From Manihot esculenta (taxonomy: Eukaryota > Streptophyta > Magnoliopsida > Malpighiales > Euphorbiaceae): 64,000 nucleotides of DNA. The translations under genes and the position numbers were made by a program. The stretch is from the NCBI RefSeq assembly GCF_001659605.2, contig NC_035174.2, positions 5,892,389 to 5,956,388 of the forward strand, in the 5' to 3' direction. Each line of letters starts with the position of its first letter. The first letter of the stretch is position 1. Below, piece after piece: positions 10,737-24,579 of the stretch. The notes beneath the pieces are model-generated. The model was given only the letters and a program-made list of their open reading frames with translations. It had not been told where the DNA came from and searched no databases.

Positions 10737-13157
10737 TGTAACGACCCGGAAATCCGGACCGCTACCGGCGCTAGGATCCAGATCGGCTTAAGGCCGCCGG
10801 GACCCGTAGCAAGCCTAACATACATCCTGTATAGCTGGTATAATCCCATACATGATCAAACATAAGCATAAACTTTAAAGCATAAAACTGTAAACTTCTT
10901 CTTTAACCCGTTTGACCTGTGTATGCACTATGACTGAACTCATAGAACCCCTAGGGTCAGCATACCCCTTTGTCAAACTCGGTCCATCACATGAAACACA
11001 TAAAATAAAACTCATGTACAAAGGGATTAACCAACTCGGGCCAAGCACAATACTATAACTCTGATCATATAACATAATATCATTATACAATACAACTCTT
11101 GTTACATCAATACATAACCTTACATTACATCATGTCCACAACTATTCTATTACATAATCATGACCATGGACGTAACCTGCTGATCTCCTGACTATCTCTA
11201 TCTACTCTGCACCTGCAAGACTGGGGTTAGGGGAGAGGGGTGAGCTAGAAAGCCCAGTGAGCAGAAACTAAAAATATTTGCTTTAATTCCTCCATTTTTA
11301 GGTATCTTATTATTCATTTTATTATTATTATAGTTCCTCCATTTTTAGGTATATTATTAGGTAACTTCTTCTTATTCATGTTTTCATGAAATGCAACACA
11401 TCACAAACATATCACATCAAGGATGAATTTGTCACCTATAGCCCTCTACATACTGTAGTACGTCCAACTATACCAGGGGCGATGAGGCCACACCTAGTAT
11501 TCGCTTACATATCTCATAACAAGTCCAACTACACCAGGGGCGATTAGGCCTCACCTAGTGTCCGCTTACATAACATAGTACCAAGAGCGACTTGGTCTTT
11601 CTGTCTCATATCATACCATGGCATATCATATCATATTATCTCATCTCATACTGAGGGCTAAGGATCATCCAACATCCATCCACATCAACAACATATTATG
11701 CAATGCATCATATTCGTGAGTTCTAATGCAAAGCAACCTAATACATATATCATGGCATTTATGATGCATGGATCATGCTCTAAAAACATTTAATTTCTTA
11801 GCTTAAAACATTCGGTTTAGTTCCACTCACCTGAGACTAGCTCTGCACCGATTCTGAAATGGTTGACACTGCTAAACACCTTGGTTCCTCGGGTCCGATC
11901 CTACACAGGTGGACTCCAGTGAGGGACCAAACGTACATAAACATAACTCTACTATACTTCCCAAAAACCCCCTAAAACATCCTGAAAACATCACGTAAAA
12001 CATGCAAGAAAAGTCTGGACAGGGCACTTTCGGCGGCACCTTCGGCGGCCGAAAGTCCAGACAGATCCGAAAGTCAGGCAGGTTCGGCGGCACCTTCGGC
12101 GGCCGAAACTCCCAGACAGAGACGAAACTCATGCATGTTCGGCGGCACCTTCGGCGGCCGAAAGTCTCGGACAGAGCCGAAACTCCAACTTTCGGGGGCA
12201 GGCTTCGGCAGCCTAAAGCTGCCTCCCAAGCTGGTTCGGCGGCCGAAAGTCCCTTCGGCTGCCGAACCTGGTTTCGGCCAAAGGGCAGAAACTTGGTTCT
12301 TCTTGCCCATTCCAACCCCCTACACAACCAATCATGCAAAGACCTATTCTACAACATGCATACTCAAGCATACAAGCTCCTAAGGGTCTCAAACTAACTT
12401 AAACCCCAACTACAACACACAAACAAGGCACATTGCTCAAGAACATGCACATTGAACCCATAAACATAACAAAAACTTCAACAAGCCTACTCATGCATTT
12501 CTACCCATAAATCTACTTAAAACTTTCTTAAAACATGCAAGAGAGGTTGGATCTAAGCTTACCTCTTGAAGATCGAGAGGAAAAGCGATCCTAGCTTGGA
12601 GGTAGGGAGAAATCCGCTCTTTGGTCTCCAAGCTTCCAATCTTACTCTAACTTCAAAACTCTTCAAAAACAAGATGTAACTCGTTAAAATCTGAAAGATT
12701 TGAGGGAAAACACTTAAAATGACCAAAGGAGGGCTAGAGCTCACCGTCGGCCGAAATGGGAGAGGAAACCTCGCCTGTTTCGGTCACGGGGCCTTTTATA
12801 GGGCTGGTTCTGCCACCTTTCGGCGGCCTAACGTGCCCCCACATCTCATGCATGTTCGGCGGCCGAACATGAAGTTCGGCTGCCGAACCTTAAGTCTTTC
12901 AAACAAGGCTTTCGGGGGCCAAAGGCGCTCCCAAAACCTATCCATGTTCGGCGGCCGAACTTAACTTTCGGCGGCCGAACCTGGTAAAGCCTCCTTAGGC
13001 CTTTTTCATTCAAAACTCATTTTCCTTTTTACTTAAAACATAAAATACCTTAAAAACATTTCATAAAACATGGTTTTCCCCTTCTAGAGGCTTCCGACAT
13101 CCGAGATTCCACCGGACGGTAGGAATTTCCGATACCGGAGTCTAGCCGGGTATTACA
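10737..13157 (-). mobile_element. Solo LTR inserted in the gag of element A
   Basis: The 2421-bp LTR lies in reverse orientation (plus strand starts tgtaacgacccgg and ends gccgggtattaca). The TSD acacc is present at 10732-10736 and 13158-13162. No internal region or second LTR is present, so it is the product of LTR-LTR recombination. It carries its own tandem unit (ACCAGGGGCGAT..AGGCC, two copies at about 11460-11580), a reverse TATA box near 12795 and the conserved donor block at 12558-12571. Confidence 0.95.
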
Positions 13158-14022
13158 ACACCGATAGATTCTTAGAGTTGTTGCCGTTTGCTGGGCAACA
13201 TCTGGACACAGATCCGAAGAAATCGAGGAGGTATATCATGAGGCTCAATTCCAGGTATTCCTCTTTGATTCAGTCAGCTGATAGAGAAAGTTTCCATGCC
13301 ATTATAGACATGGCCAGGAGAATGCAGGCTAGTGCCGTAATAGAGGGAAAAGTCAAGCAGTCAGTGGCACAGCCTTCTGGTTCTAAGACCCCAGGTGGGG
13401 GAAGGATAGACCCTTCATCCTTGAGTTCAGCTAGTAAGAAGTGGGGCAGTACCACTAAGAAACCAAAGAAGAATAAGTTCTGGAGCAAGATCAAATCAGG
13501 TCTGGGATTAGGAAGTGGCTCAAGCTCTGGTGCTGATAATGCAGTGTGTGCAAGGTGTGGTAGGCTACACAGGGGGGTATGCCGGTTTGGGACGACAGCC
13601 TGCTATAGGTGTGGGCAAGAGGGACACATGTCTTGGGAGTGTCCGAGAGCAGTTCCTACGGCACAGCCCCAGCAGACAACTTCGGGTAGCGTAGCACAGC
13701 CAGCAGTTTCAGCCGCAACACAGGCTAGTGGCAGAGGCCGAGGGAGAGGGTCAGCCTCTTCTTCATCAGTTTACAGAGGGGAAGGTCCGTCAGCTCCAGC
13801 ACGGATCTTCACAATGACGCAGCAGGAGGCAAACGCATCCAACACCGTGGTGTCAGGTAATATCATCATTGGTTGTTCAGATGTTTATGCCTTAATGGAC
13901 CCGGGTGCATCCCATTCTTTTGTTTCTCCGAGAGCGGTCGAGAGGTTGGGTTTGATGGTCTCTGGGTTAGAGTGTCCCCTATGGGTCAGCGGACCCAAAT
14001 GTGACCCGTCAGTGGCAGAGTC

Positions 14023-16276
14023 TGTAACAGCCCGGAAACCGATACCCCGCTGTAACGGCCCGAACCATCACCGGCGCTAGGATCCAGATCGGCTTAAGGC
14101 CGCCGGGACCCGTAGCAAGCCAAACATACATACTATTACCTGGTAAAAGTCCCATGCATGATCAAAACTTTAACATAAAAACTTAAACATAAAACCTGTA
14201 ATCTGAACATACACCAAGCTTGATCCGTATGCTACAACATAACTGTGAACATAAACTTCCCCATGCTAGAGCCCTCATCAAATGCTCTAGCTGGGTCAAC
14301 AATACATACAACAAGCCTGGTTCTCAACTCAACATAAAAACATTTCATAATCATGCGTCAACAGGGATTAACCAGTCTATAGGGCCAAGCACACTCTAAT
14401 CCATAAACATAAACTCTACTATCAGTTACATACATTATCTCAAATTACATTACATCAACTTATATTACATGTCCACTTCTAAAACTACTAAACTGATACA
14501 TAAACATAAACTATTACATAAAACACACGTCTCTTAATCTTTACCCTGCTGACTTCTGAGCTCTGACTTAAACCTGCAACACTGGGGTTAGGGGAGAGGG
14601 GTGAGCTAAAAAGCCCAGTGAGTAGAAACAGAGAAAACAGTTCATTAATTATGATTTCATTTTACTAAAAACATTTGCTTTAATTCCTCCATTTTTAGGT
14701 ATATTATTATTCATTTAACTTCTTCTTTCTTTTTCTTACTCATGCTCTCATGAAATGCGTCATAACACAGAGAAATCACATAATCTTGTCCGTCTCGGGG
14801 CTTATGCAAGATGTATTCCCCACGGACCCTGGTTTCTGAGAGTCTGACTTTTGCATGCATCTTTCCTCTCAGAGGATGGACATGACATCAAAAATCCCTC
14901 TGTCGGTGCCCGGCTCCCCCATAGGAGCTCACAAAGGCCTGTAACATACATGACATGGTGTCTGGTCCACAGAGAGCTCACATGGACTTTCCTACATGTA
15001 CTTGTCCGGCTCTCAAAGGACTAAGACAAGACTCGTGACAGATATGGGCTATTGAAGTCGCCTCGGTCCACCCTACCTCAGCATCAACATGAAATAATGC
15101 AATGCAACATATTCGTGAACTAGTGCAATCAACCTACTATACATAATCATGATGCATGAACATGCTTTAGGCATTAGATTTTGTGCATAAAAATTAAGTT
15201 TAGTTCTACTCACCTCTGGCCGACGCTGACTGACTCGGCAACAGCTAGCACTACTGGCCTCCTCGGTCTCTCGGGTCCGATCCTACACAGGTGGACTCGA
15301 ATGAGGTGCCAAACATACTCTAAACAACTCATAAACATACCCCCAAAAACCCCTCTAAACATCACTAAAACATGCATAGGAAACACCCAAGAAACGGCTG
15401 GACAGGGCACTTTCGGCGGCACCTTCGGCGGCCGAAAGTCCCTTCCAGAGACGAAACTCGGGTAAGTTCGGCGGCAGGTTCGGCGGCCGAAACCCTAGGA
15501 CAGAAACGAAAGTCCCTCCTTCGGGGGCACATTCGGCAGCCTAAAGACTGCCTCCCATGCAGGTTCGGCGGCCGAAACTCCTTTCGGCGGCCGAACCTGG
15601 TCCCCTCTGGACGACAGGTCCGATTCTGCCAAGCCAAAAACCAAACTCAAAACACCCCCAAATCCTTACATACTCTCTCCCAAACATGCATACTCACTCC
15701 CATAAGCATAAAGGAGCATAAACTAACATAAACTCCTCAACACAAACATCACATAACATACATTGGGTATAAAACCCACATAAACCTAAACATGCATATC
15801 TACCCATACTCAACCATCAAAAACTTCATAAAACTTCATGAAAACACTAGGGAAGCAAGGATCTACACTTACCTCTTGAAGATCGAGGGTGGTGTGACCC
15901 CTAACTCGGAGGTGTGGAGAATCCAAGCTCCAAAAGCTCCAAGCTCCCAAAACTCCTTTTAAGCTTTAAATCTTCAAACACAAGGGTAGAAATCATGAAA
16001 AACTTGAGAGATGGGTAGAGAAAACACGAAAACAACCAAAGGAAGGCATAAACTCACCTGAGCTCAAGAATGGGGAGAAAACTCTCCCATTTCCGATCTG
16101 AGGGCCCTTTATAGGTGGCCTGGTCACAGACCTTCGGCAGCCTAACGTGCCCCCTAAACTCATGCATGTTCGGCGGCCGAACTTGACTTTCGGCGGCCGA
16201 ACCTTGGCTCGTTTAAACAAGACTTTCGGAGGCCAAAGGCGCTCCCGAAGCCTTTCCATGTTCGGCGGCCGAACTT
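14023..16276 (-). repeat. 3' LTR of element B, truncated at its U3 end
   Basis: It matches 18810-21063 almost base for base, then stops. After ggcggccgaactt at 16276 the sequence jumps to pol-flank sequence. The missing part is equivalent to 21064-21257. Confidence 0.93.
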
Positions 16277-17669
16277 ACTCATGCATGAAAACATAACATA
16301 AGAACATATCATCGTACACACACATCAAGCAAGCAATCAAGCAAGCAAGACCTCTAAACTTTCTCCTAAAAGAGACACGGCATTGCCGGAGTCAAAACTC
16401 CCGGTTCTCCTAAGAACACTCCTCAAACTGGGGTGATTCTACAGGACCTCTCCATCTGAATCTCCTTGTTCCAAAACTAACTAACTGATGTGTCCATGAT
16501 CCACAATAGCCGCTCAACTCAGGTGAGATCCCTTGGGACCTCCACCTCTGGTTCCTCAAGAACCCTACTTGGATCTGACACGAACTTCATAAAGTGGAAC
16601 GTGGAAATCCGAATGGATTCTCTCCCTTATGAATCGCCCTTCTCAAAGGAGACACCTCAAGCAATACCTCAACCTCCTCCTGAAACTCCTCCTGCTTTCA
16701 CTGCGCTACTCTGATCTTCTCTATCTTCCTCCTTCTCTACACTTACTCTTCTCTTCTCATCTTTACTAACTGGCTTCTTCTCACTACTAACCCAAAACTA
16801 ACTCTAACTCTCACAGGTAGTACCCGAATTTCAGATCTATCTTGGAAAAGCAAACAGCTTCTGACAGCTGTCCCAATAGATCATCCATCCTACATGGGAG
16901 TACCTGCCCTTGGTAGTGACCTTGTTTAACCGCTTACAGTCGTTACAAAGTCTCAAGGATTCATCCTTCGTTTCCCACAACCATACTGGAGCAATCCAGA
17001 GTGAGGTACTAGGTCGGACAAAACCCCTTGTCTACCAAGTCTCGCCTCTACTCTACTGCTACCTCTCTCCATGCAGGCGCCATCCTATAGGGAAGGGTAG
17101 AAATGGTTCTGCGTCCAGACACCACTCCTATTCCAAGCTCTAACTCCCTAACAGATGGTAAACCTGACAGCTCGCCTAGGCAGACATCTAAGAACTCTCT
17201 AACTACTGCTGGCACTGAGGCTGGTTCCCGACCCAACTACTAACTCTCCAGCAAGAACTAGAACCCTCTGACAACCCCTCCTACGCACCCTATGAGCCTG
17301 ACAGGCTGACATCAAACTGCTAGGCAACCTACACCGTCCCCTCAAAAGACTACCTCTGACCCATCCTGTCCTCTGAACCTGGCCACCTAGTCTCTACGGA
17401 CCAAGGTAGCACCACAAGTAGAAACCCAATCCATTCCGAGAGTGACGTCTGAACATTCAAGTTCAAGACCTCAAAAGCGGGTGGATGGATTCTACCCTCA
17501 GTTGACACCTGAACTGAACCGGCAGACTGACTCTGCCTCAGATGGATCACACTTGGGTCCACTGACCCTGAGAGAACACTCTAGCCTAGAAGTTATCAAC
17601 CCAACCCCTCGACGACTCTTTAGAGTAACTAAGGAAAGAGAAACACCAGGGTTCACAAAAGCATGCACA
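16277..17669 (-). pseudogene. Degenerate pol remnants of element B
   Basis: About 16420-16720 matches the 3' end of pol in element C (the region over the chromodomain and integrase tail). About 16820-17669 matches the start of the reverse transcriptase and the protease. Everything between, including the RT core, RNase H and integrase core, is missing. Many stops and small indels break the frame. Confidence 0.8.
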
Positions 17670-18464
17670 TCAGAACATCAAAGTGAGCGTACCTGACACC
17701 ACCGTGTTCGATGTGTCTGCCTCCTGCTGAGCCTGGACGAAGATCCGAGCCGGAGCTGATGGACCTCCTCTAAGGGAACCTGCTGAAGAAGAGGCTGCCC
17801 CTCTCCCTCTGCCTCGACCATTAGCCTGAAACATGGTTTGAGCTGCTGGCTGAGTCGCTCCACCTGAAGCTGCCCGTTGAGACTGAGCCGACCGGAGCGC
17901 ATTAGGACACTCACGTGCCATGTGCCCCTCCTGTCTGCATCTAAAACACACTGTCGTCCCAGCCAGACAAACTCCCTGGTGTGTCTTACCACACCTCCTG
18001 CAACGAGTTGCACCCGAACCAGAGCTCGAACCACCAAAACCCAGACTGGCCTTCAAATTCTGCCAAAACTTCTTCTGCGACTTCCTGAGACCTCTCTTCC
18101 ATTTCTTACCTCTCGTGGCAGCTGTACTCAGAGTGGAGGGATTAATCCCTCCTGAACCCGAGATCCTGGAATCCTGGGTCTGAGCATCTTCCTGGGACTC
18201 TCCCATGCCTTCCTCTGGCACTCTGATTCCCAAACTAATATCCCTTCTCTGAACCTCCATCTCAACTTCCCTCATACTAGCTGACATCCTTCTTGGAGCC
18301 ATTGCTTCTCTGCTTACATCAAAAGACCGTCCAGGGTCCCTTGATGTTCCCCATCTGCTAACTCCCCACGACTGCGCTCTAGGCAGAGCAGGGGGAAAGG
18401 TATCCATACCTTCCCTCTCAGATGGAACTCCAGTCGATTCCACAGATCGACGAGCACCTCGCAT
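17670..18464 (-). pseudogene. Internally deleted gag of element B
   Basis: The open frame starts MRGARRSVESTG (ATG at 18464-18462). It runs through an acidic N-terminal part, then jumps straight to the basic linker and the CCHC knuckle (CFRCRQEGHMAREC), an RG-rich stretch and the conserved PSAPARIF block. The Pro/Tyr-rich part and the whole capsid-like gag domain present in elements A and C are absent (about 230 residues), so assembly function should be lost. The product, if made, would keep the nucleic-acid-binding part. It ends just before the protease. Confidence 0.85.
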
Positions 18465-18794
18465 TCTGGCTCCTCTGAAGAACAACACACAAGCAATCAA
18501 TCAATCATTAGCATCATACGGTTCATATGAAAACACATGAACCTGCATCATACATACATAGCATACATAACATGTCATACATCGTAGCAGTTATGCACAT
18601 GCATGAAATCATGGCATATCACATCATCATAGCAAGACAGGACTCAACATCCTATCCTAGTGGACATGATCTTACTCTGAATCTTTCTTATTGTGCTTGC
18701 CCTTCTATGGCCTCTAAACTAACCTCTTTCCGATGTGGGATATCTCTAATCCTTGAGCATCTTTGCTCAACACACCGTACTCTTGAGGCCCTAT

Positions 18795-18806
18795 GCTCTG
18801 ATACCA
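18795..18806 (-). other. Primer binding site of element B
   Basis: The minus strand reads TGGTATCAGAGC, three bases inside the 5' LTR end at 18810, as in element A. Confidence 0.9.
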
Positions 18807-18809
18807 TTC

Positions 18810-21257
18810 TGTAACAGCCCGGAAACCGATACCCCGCTGTAACGGCCCGAACCATCACCGGCGCTAGGATCCAGATCGGCTTAAGGCCGCCGGGACCCGT
18901 AGCAAGCCAAACATACATACTATTACCTGGTAAAAGTCCCATGCATGATCAAAACTTTAACATAAAAACTTAAACATAAAACCTGTAATCTGAACATACA
19001 CCAAGCTTGATCCGTATGCTACAACATAATTGTGAACATAAACTTCCCCATGCTAGAGCCCTCATCAAATGCTCTAGCTGGGTCAACAATACATACAACA
19101 AGCCTGGTTCTCAACTCAACATAAAAACATTTCATAATCATGCTTCAACAGGGATTAACCAGTCTATAGGGCCAAGCACACTCTAATCCATAAACATAAA
19201 CTCTACTATCAGTTACATACATTATCTCAAATTACATTACATCAACTTATATTACATGTCCACTTCTAAAACTACTAAACTGATACATAAACATAAACTA
19301 TTACATAAAACACACGTCTCTTAATCTTTACCCTGCTGACTTCTGAGCTCTGACTTAAACCTGTAACACTGGGGTTAGGGGAGAGGGGTGAGCTAAAAAG
19401 CCCAGTGAGTAGAAACAGAGAAAACAGTTCATTAATTATGATTTCATTTTACTAAAAACATTTGCTTTAATTCCTCCATTTTTAGGTATATTATTATTCA
19501 TTTAACTTCTTCTTTCTTTTTCTTACTCATGCTCTCATGAAATGCGTCATAACACAGAGAAATCACATAATCTTGTCCGTCTCAGGGCTTATGCAAGATG
19601 TATTCCCCACGGACCCTGGTTTCTGAGAGTCTGACTTTTGCATGCATCTTTCCTCTCAGAGGATGGACATGACATCAAAAATCCCTCTGTCGGTGCCCGG
19701 CTCCCCCATAGGAGCTCACAAAGGCCTGTAACATACATGACATGGTGTCTGGTCCACAGAGAGCTCACATGGACTTTCCTACATGTACTTGTCCGGCTCT
19801 CAAAGGACTAAGACAAGACTCGTGACAGATATGGGCTATTGAAGTCGCCTCGGTCCACCCTACCTCAGCATCAACATGAAATAATGCAATGCAACATATT
19901 CGTGAACTAGTGCAATCAACCTACTATACATAATCATGATGCATGAACATGCTTTAGGCATTAGATTTTGTGCATAAAAATTAAGTTTAGTTCTACTCAC
20001 CTCTGGCCGACGCTGACTGACTCGGCAACAGCTAGCACTACTGGCCTCCTCGGTCTCTCGGGTCCGATCCTACACAGGTGGACTCGAAGGAGGTGCCAAA
20101 CAAACTCTAAACAACGCATAAACATACCCCCAAAAACCCCTCTAAACATCACTAAAACATGCATAGGAAACACCCAAGAAACGGCTGGACAGGGCACTTT
20201 CGGCGGCACCTTCGGCGGCCGAAAGTCCCTTCCAGAGACGAAACTCGGGTAAGTTCGGCGGCAGGTTCGGCGGCCGAAACCCTAGGACAGAAACGAAAGT
20301 CCCTCCTTCGGGGGCACATTCGGCAGCCTAAAGACTGCCTCCCATGCAGGTTCGGCGGCCGAAACTCCTTTCGGCGGCCGAACCTGGTCCCCTCTGGACG
20401 ACAGGTCCGATTCTGCCAAGCCAAAAACCAAACTCAAAACACCCCCAAATCCTTACATACTCTCTCCCAAACATGCATACTCACTCCCATAAGCATAAAG
20501 GAGCATAAACTAACATAAACTCCTCAACACAAACATCACATAACATACATTGGGTATAAAACCCACATAAACCTAAACATGCATATCTACCCATACTCAA
20601 CCATCAAAAACTTCATAAAACTTCATGAAAACACTAGGGAAGCAAGGATCTACACTTACCTCTTGAAGATCGAGGGTGGTGTGACCCCTAACTCGGAGGT
20701 GTGGAGAATCCAAGCTCCAAAAGCTCCAAGCTCCCAAAACTCCTTTTAAGCTTTAAATCTTCAAACACAAGGGTAGAAATCATGAAAAACTTGAGAGATG
20801 GGTAGAGAAAACACGAAAACAACCAAAGGAAGGCATAAACTCACCTGAGCTCAAGAATGGGGAGAAAACTCTCCCATTTCCGATCTGAGGGCCCTTTATA
20901 GGTGGCCTGGTCACAGACCTTCGGCAGCCTAACGTGCCCCCTAAACTCATGCATGTTCGGCGGCCGAACTTGACTTTCGGCGGCCGAACCTTGGCTCGTT
21001 TAAACAAGACTTTCGGAGGCCAAAGGCGCTCCCGAAGCCTTTCCATGTTCGGCGGCCGAACTTCACTTTCGGCGGCCGAACCTGGCACTTGCCTCCTTGG
21101 TCTTTTTCCTTTCAAAACTAAATTCATTTTCATTTAAAACCATGAAATCAGTAAAGACATTTGAGAAAACACATTTTACCCCTTCTAGAGAGATCCAACA
21201 CCCTAGATTCCGCCGGAAGGCAGGAATTCCGATGCCGGATTCTAGCCGGGTATTACA
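18810..21257 (-). repeat. 5' LTR of element B (complete)
   Basis: The 2448-bp LTR ends gtctagccgggtattaca-like on the plus strand and starts tgtaacagcccgg. It has a reverse TATA box (20893-20900), the donor block cttacctcttgaag (about 20655-20668) and several TTCGGCGGCCGAA motifs (for example 20212-20395 and 20955-21080). Confidence 0.95.
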
Positions 21258-24200
21258 GAGTCAGTCTGCCAGTACAGCCCAGTTTTCATAGAGGGAAGAT
21301 GCCTATCCGCCGACCTAGTGGTTCTAGACTTGACAGATTTTGACGTCATTCTAGGGATGGATTGGCTATCTACCCATGGTGCTACCTTGGATTGCAGAGA
21401 CAAGGTAGTTAAGTTCAGATGTCAGGATGGGTCAGAGGTTGTCTTTAGAGGAGACAGGGGGAGTACACCTAGAGGTTTGATATCAGCCCTACAGGCTCGT
21501 AGGCTGCTCAGGAGGGGTTGTCAGGGTTATCTAGCTCATGTGAGAGAGCTAGACAGAGATGTCAGAGAGCCCGCCTCGGTGCCTGTGGTTAGAGAGTTCT
21601 TAGATGTTTTCCCAGACGAGCTGCCAGGTTTACCGCCTCCTAGGGAGATAGAGTTCGAAATAGAATTGATGCCAGGAACCAGACCGATCTCTATCCCTCC
21701 CTACAGGATGGCGCCAGCAGAACTGAAAGAGCTTAAAGAACAGTTGCAAGAGCTGGTAGACAAGGGTTTCATCCGACCGAGTGCCTCACCTTGGGGTGCT
21801 CCAGTGTTGTTCGTGAAAAAGAAGGATGGATCCCTTAGACTTTGTATCGACTATAGACAGTTGAACAAGGTTACTACCAAGAACAAGTACCCGTTGCCTA
21901 GGATCGATGATCTATTCGACCAGCTAGCAGGAGCAGGTTGTTTCTCCAAAATAGATCTGAGATCTGGGTATCATCAGCTGAGGATCAGAGATGAAGATGT
22001 GCCAAAGACAGCATTCAGGACCAGATACGGGCATTTTGAGTTCCTAGTGATGCCGTTCGGGTTAACAAACGCCCCTGCAGCATTCATGGATCTCATGAAC
22101 AGAGTATTTAGCCAATACCTGGATCACTTCGTTATTGTCTTCATAGATGATATCTTAGTGTATTCCAGGAATGCAGAAGAGCATGCCCATCATCTGCGGT
22201 TGGTCTTGCAGACTTTGAGGGAACATGGCTTGTATGCCAAGTTCTCTAAATGTGAGTTCTGGCTAAGGAGCATTTCGTTCTTGGGGCATGTAGTGTCAGA
22301 GAATGGGATAGAGGTAGACCCCAAGAAGACAGAAACTGTGGCTAACTGGCCTAGACCCACTTCAGTGACAGAGATTAGAAGTTTCTTGGGTTTGGCAGGT
22401 TACTACAGGAGGTTCGTTCAGGACTTCTCAAAGATAGCAGCTCCTCTGACCAGACTAACCAGGAAGAATCAGAAATTTCTGTGGACCGACCAGTGCGAAG
22501 AGAGTTTTGAAGAGCTTAAGAAGAGGTTGACTTCAGCACCAGTGTTAGCACTGCCATCTAGTGGAGAGGACTTTACAGTCTTTTGTGATGCGTCCCGTGT
22601 GGGACTGGGTTGTGTACTGATGCAGAATGAGAGGATGATTGCTTATGCTTCTAGGCAGCTGAAGAAGCATGAGTTGAATTACCCCACACACGACCTGGAG
22701 ATGGCAGCAGTAATCTTTGCACTCAAGATGTGGAGGCACTACCTCTATGGGGTAAAATGTGAGATCTTTACAGATCATAAGAGCCTGCAGTACATCCTGA
22801 GTCAAAGAGATTTGAATTTGAGACAGAGAAGATGGGTAGAACTGCTAAGTGACTATGATTGCAAGATCCAGTATCATCCGGGTAAGGCTAATGTTGTAGC
22901 TGATGCCTTAAGCCGGAAATCACTCGGCAGTCTATCCCACATCACAGCAGAACGAAGACCAGTAGTAAAGGAGTTCTACAAGCTCATCGAAGAAGGGCTT
23001 CAGTTAGAGTTGTCGGGTACAGGTGCCTTGTTGGCTCAGATGAAAGTGACACCCGTGTTCCTTGAGCAAGTCGCTCAAAAACAGCATGAGGACCCCGAGT
23101 TAGCGAAGATTGCCAGGACCGTGCAGTCAGGCAAGAATGATGAGTTCAGATTTGACAACAAGGGGATCCTCCGCTATGGGAGTCGATTATGTGTACCAGA
23201 TGACATAGGGCTAAAAGGAGACATTATGAGAGAGGCTCATAATGCAAGATACAGCATTCACCCCGGAGCCACCAAGATGTATCAAGATTTGAAGAAAGTT
23301 TATTGGTGGCTAGCGATGAAGAAAGAAGTGGCACAGTTCGTGTCAGCCTGCGAAGTGTGTCAGAGGGTGAAGCTGGAACATCAGAAGCCAGCTGGAATGC
23401 TTAACCCGCTACCGATTCCAGAATGGAAATGGGAAAACATAGCTATGGACTTCGTAGTAGGGTTACCGGCGACGTCCAACAGAGTGGACTCCATATGGGT
23501 GATTGTGGACAGACTCACCAAATCTGCTCACTTCATTCTTGTCAGGAGTGGCTACTCTGTGGACAAGTTGGCGCAGGTGTATGTGGATGAGATTGTCAGG
23601 CTGCATGGGGTTCCTGTTTCTATAGTGTCAGATAGAGGGCCCCAGTTCACTTCCAGGTTTTGGCGGAGTCTGCAGAGTGCTATGGGTACCAGGTTAGACT
23701 TCAGTACTGCCTTCCATCCCCAGACTGATGGGCAGTCAGAGAGGACCATCCAGACAATAGAAGATATGCTCAGAATGTGTGTGCTAGATTTTGGCGGTTC
23801 TTGGAGGCAACATCTACCCTTAGTAGAGTTCGCCTACAATAACAGCTATCATGCTAGCATCGGGATGGCTCCATATGAAGCTTTGTACGGAAGGAAGTGC
23901 AGGTCACCTGTTTGTTGGGAAGAAGTTGGAGAAAAGGCCTTGGCAGAGCCTGAGCTAGTAGAGATCACCAGCAGAGTGGTACCATTAATCAGAGAAAGAA
24001 TCAAGACTGCTGCAAGCAGATAGAAGAGTTATGCAGACATCCGCAGAAGACTAGTAGAGTTTCAGGAGGGGGATCTGGTATTGCTTAAGGTGTCTCCAAT
24101 GAAAGGAGTGGTTAGGTTCGGGAAGAAAGGTAAGCTAGCCCCACGATACATCGGACCCTTTGAAATCTTGCAAAAGATTGGGAATGTGTCGTACAAGCTG

Positions 24201-24562
24201 GACTTACCTGCTTCAATGACAAGAATCCATCCGGTTTTCCATGTTTCCATGTTGAGGAAGTTTGTGTCAGATCCGAGCAAGGTTCTTAGTGAGCCTGATG
24301 TGGAGATCCAAGAGGATCTCACCTATGTTGAGCAGCCAGTGCGGATCATAGACACCCAGATCAGAAAGCTAAGAAACAAGGAAATCCCGGTGGTGAAAGT
24401 CCTTTGGAACCACCACAATATAGAAGAATGTACATGGGAGACACGGGAGTCCATGCTCCAACAGTATCCCCATCTCTTTTAGAGGTTAGTATCTATGTGT
24501 TCTATGTATGTTATGTTTTATGTTATGCATGTACTAGTTGAGGAACATTCGGGGACGAATGT

Positions 24563-24579
24563 TCTTAAGGGGGGGAGAA
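24563..24579 (+). other. Polypurine tract of element A
   Basis: The run TTAAGGGGGGGAGAA lies directly before the 3' LTR at 24580. It is the expected primer for plus-strand DNA synthesis. Confidence 0.9.

Larger units (their letters stand above)
14023..21257 (-). mobile_element. Deleted Ty3/gypsy element B inserted in the protease region of element A
   Basis: The TSD gagtc is at 14018-14022 and 21258-21262. It reads on the minus strand: 5' LTR 21257-18810, PBS 18806-18795, a short gag 18464-17670, pol remnants 17669-16277, and a truncated 3' LTR 16276-14023. The LTRs are almost identical (about eight differences by eye), so insertion was recent. Most of pol and the central gag domain are absent, so the element cannot encode its own replication. 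The 3' LTR lacks its first about 194 bp and the polypurine tract, which points to a deletion after insertion. Confidence 0.93.
9828..24482 (+). pseudogene. gag-pol of element A, interrupted by two insertions and one stop
   Basis: The coding parts are 9828-10736, 13163-14022 and 21263-24482. They are in frame with each other once both insertions and one TSD copy each are ignored (about 1663 codons). In order: basic N-terminus ([10 protein letters not shown]), Pro/Tyr-rich stretch, retrotransposon gag domain (MTDYMKLGAPQF onward), a CCHC knuckle (CYRCGQEGHMSWEC), aspartic protease (MDPGASHSF, near 13895), reverse transcriptase (active-site block FIDDILVYS near 22142), RNase H ([11 protein letters not shown]), integrase with its HHCC zinc region (CEVCQRVK) and catalytic core ([10 protein letters not shown]), and a chromodomain-like end ([20 protein letters not shown]). 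A TAG stop lies in frame at 24021-24023, between integrase core and chromodomain. The start was chosen at MRGTRR because the matching ATG in elements B and C follows the same pyrimidine-CAG block. Confidence 0.93.
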
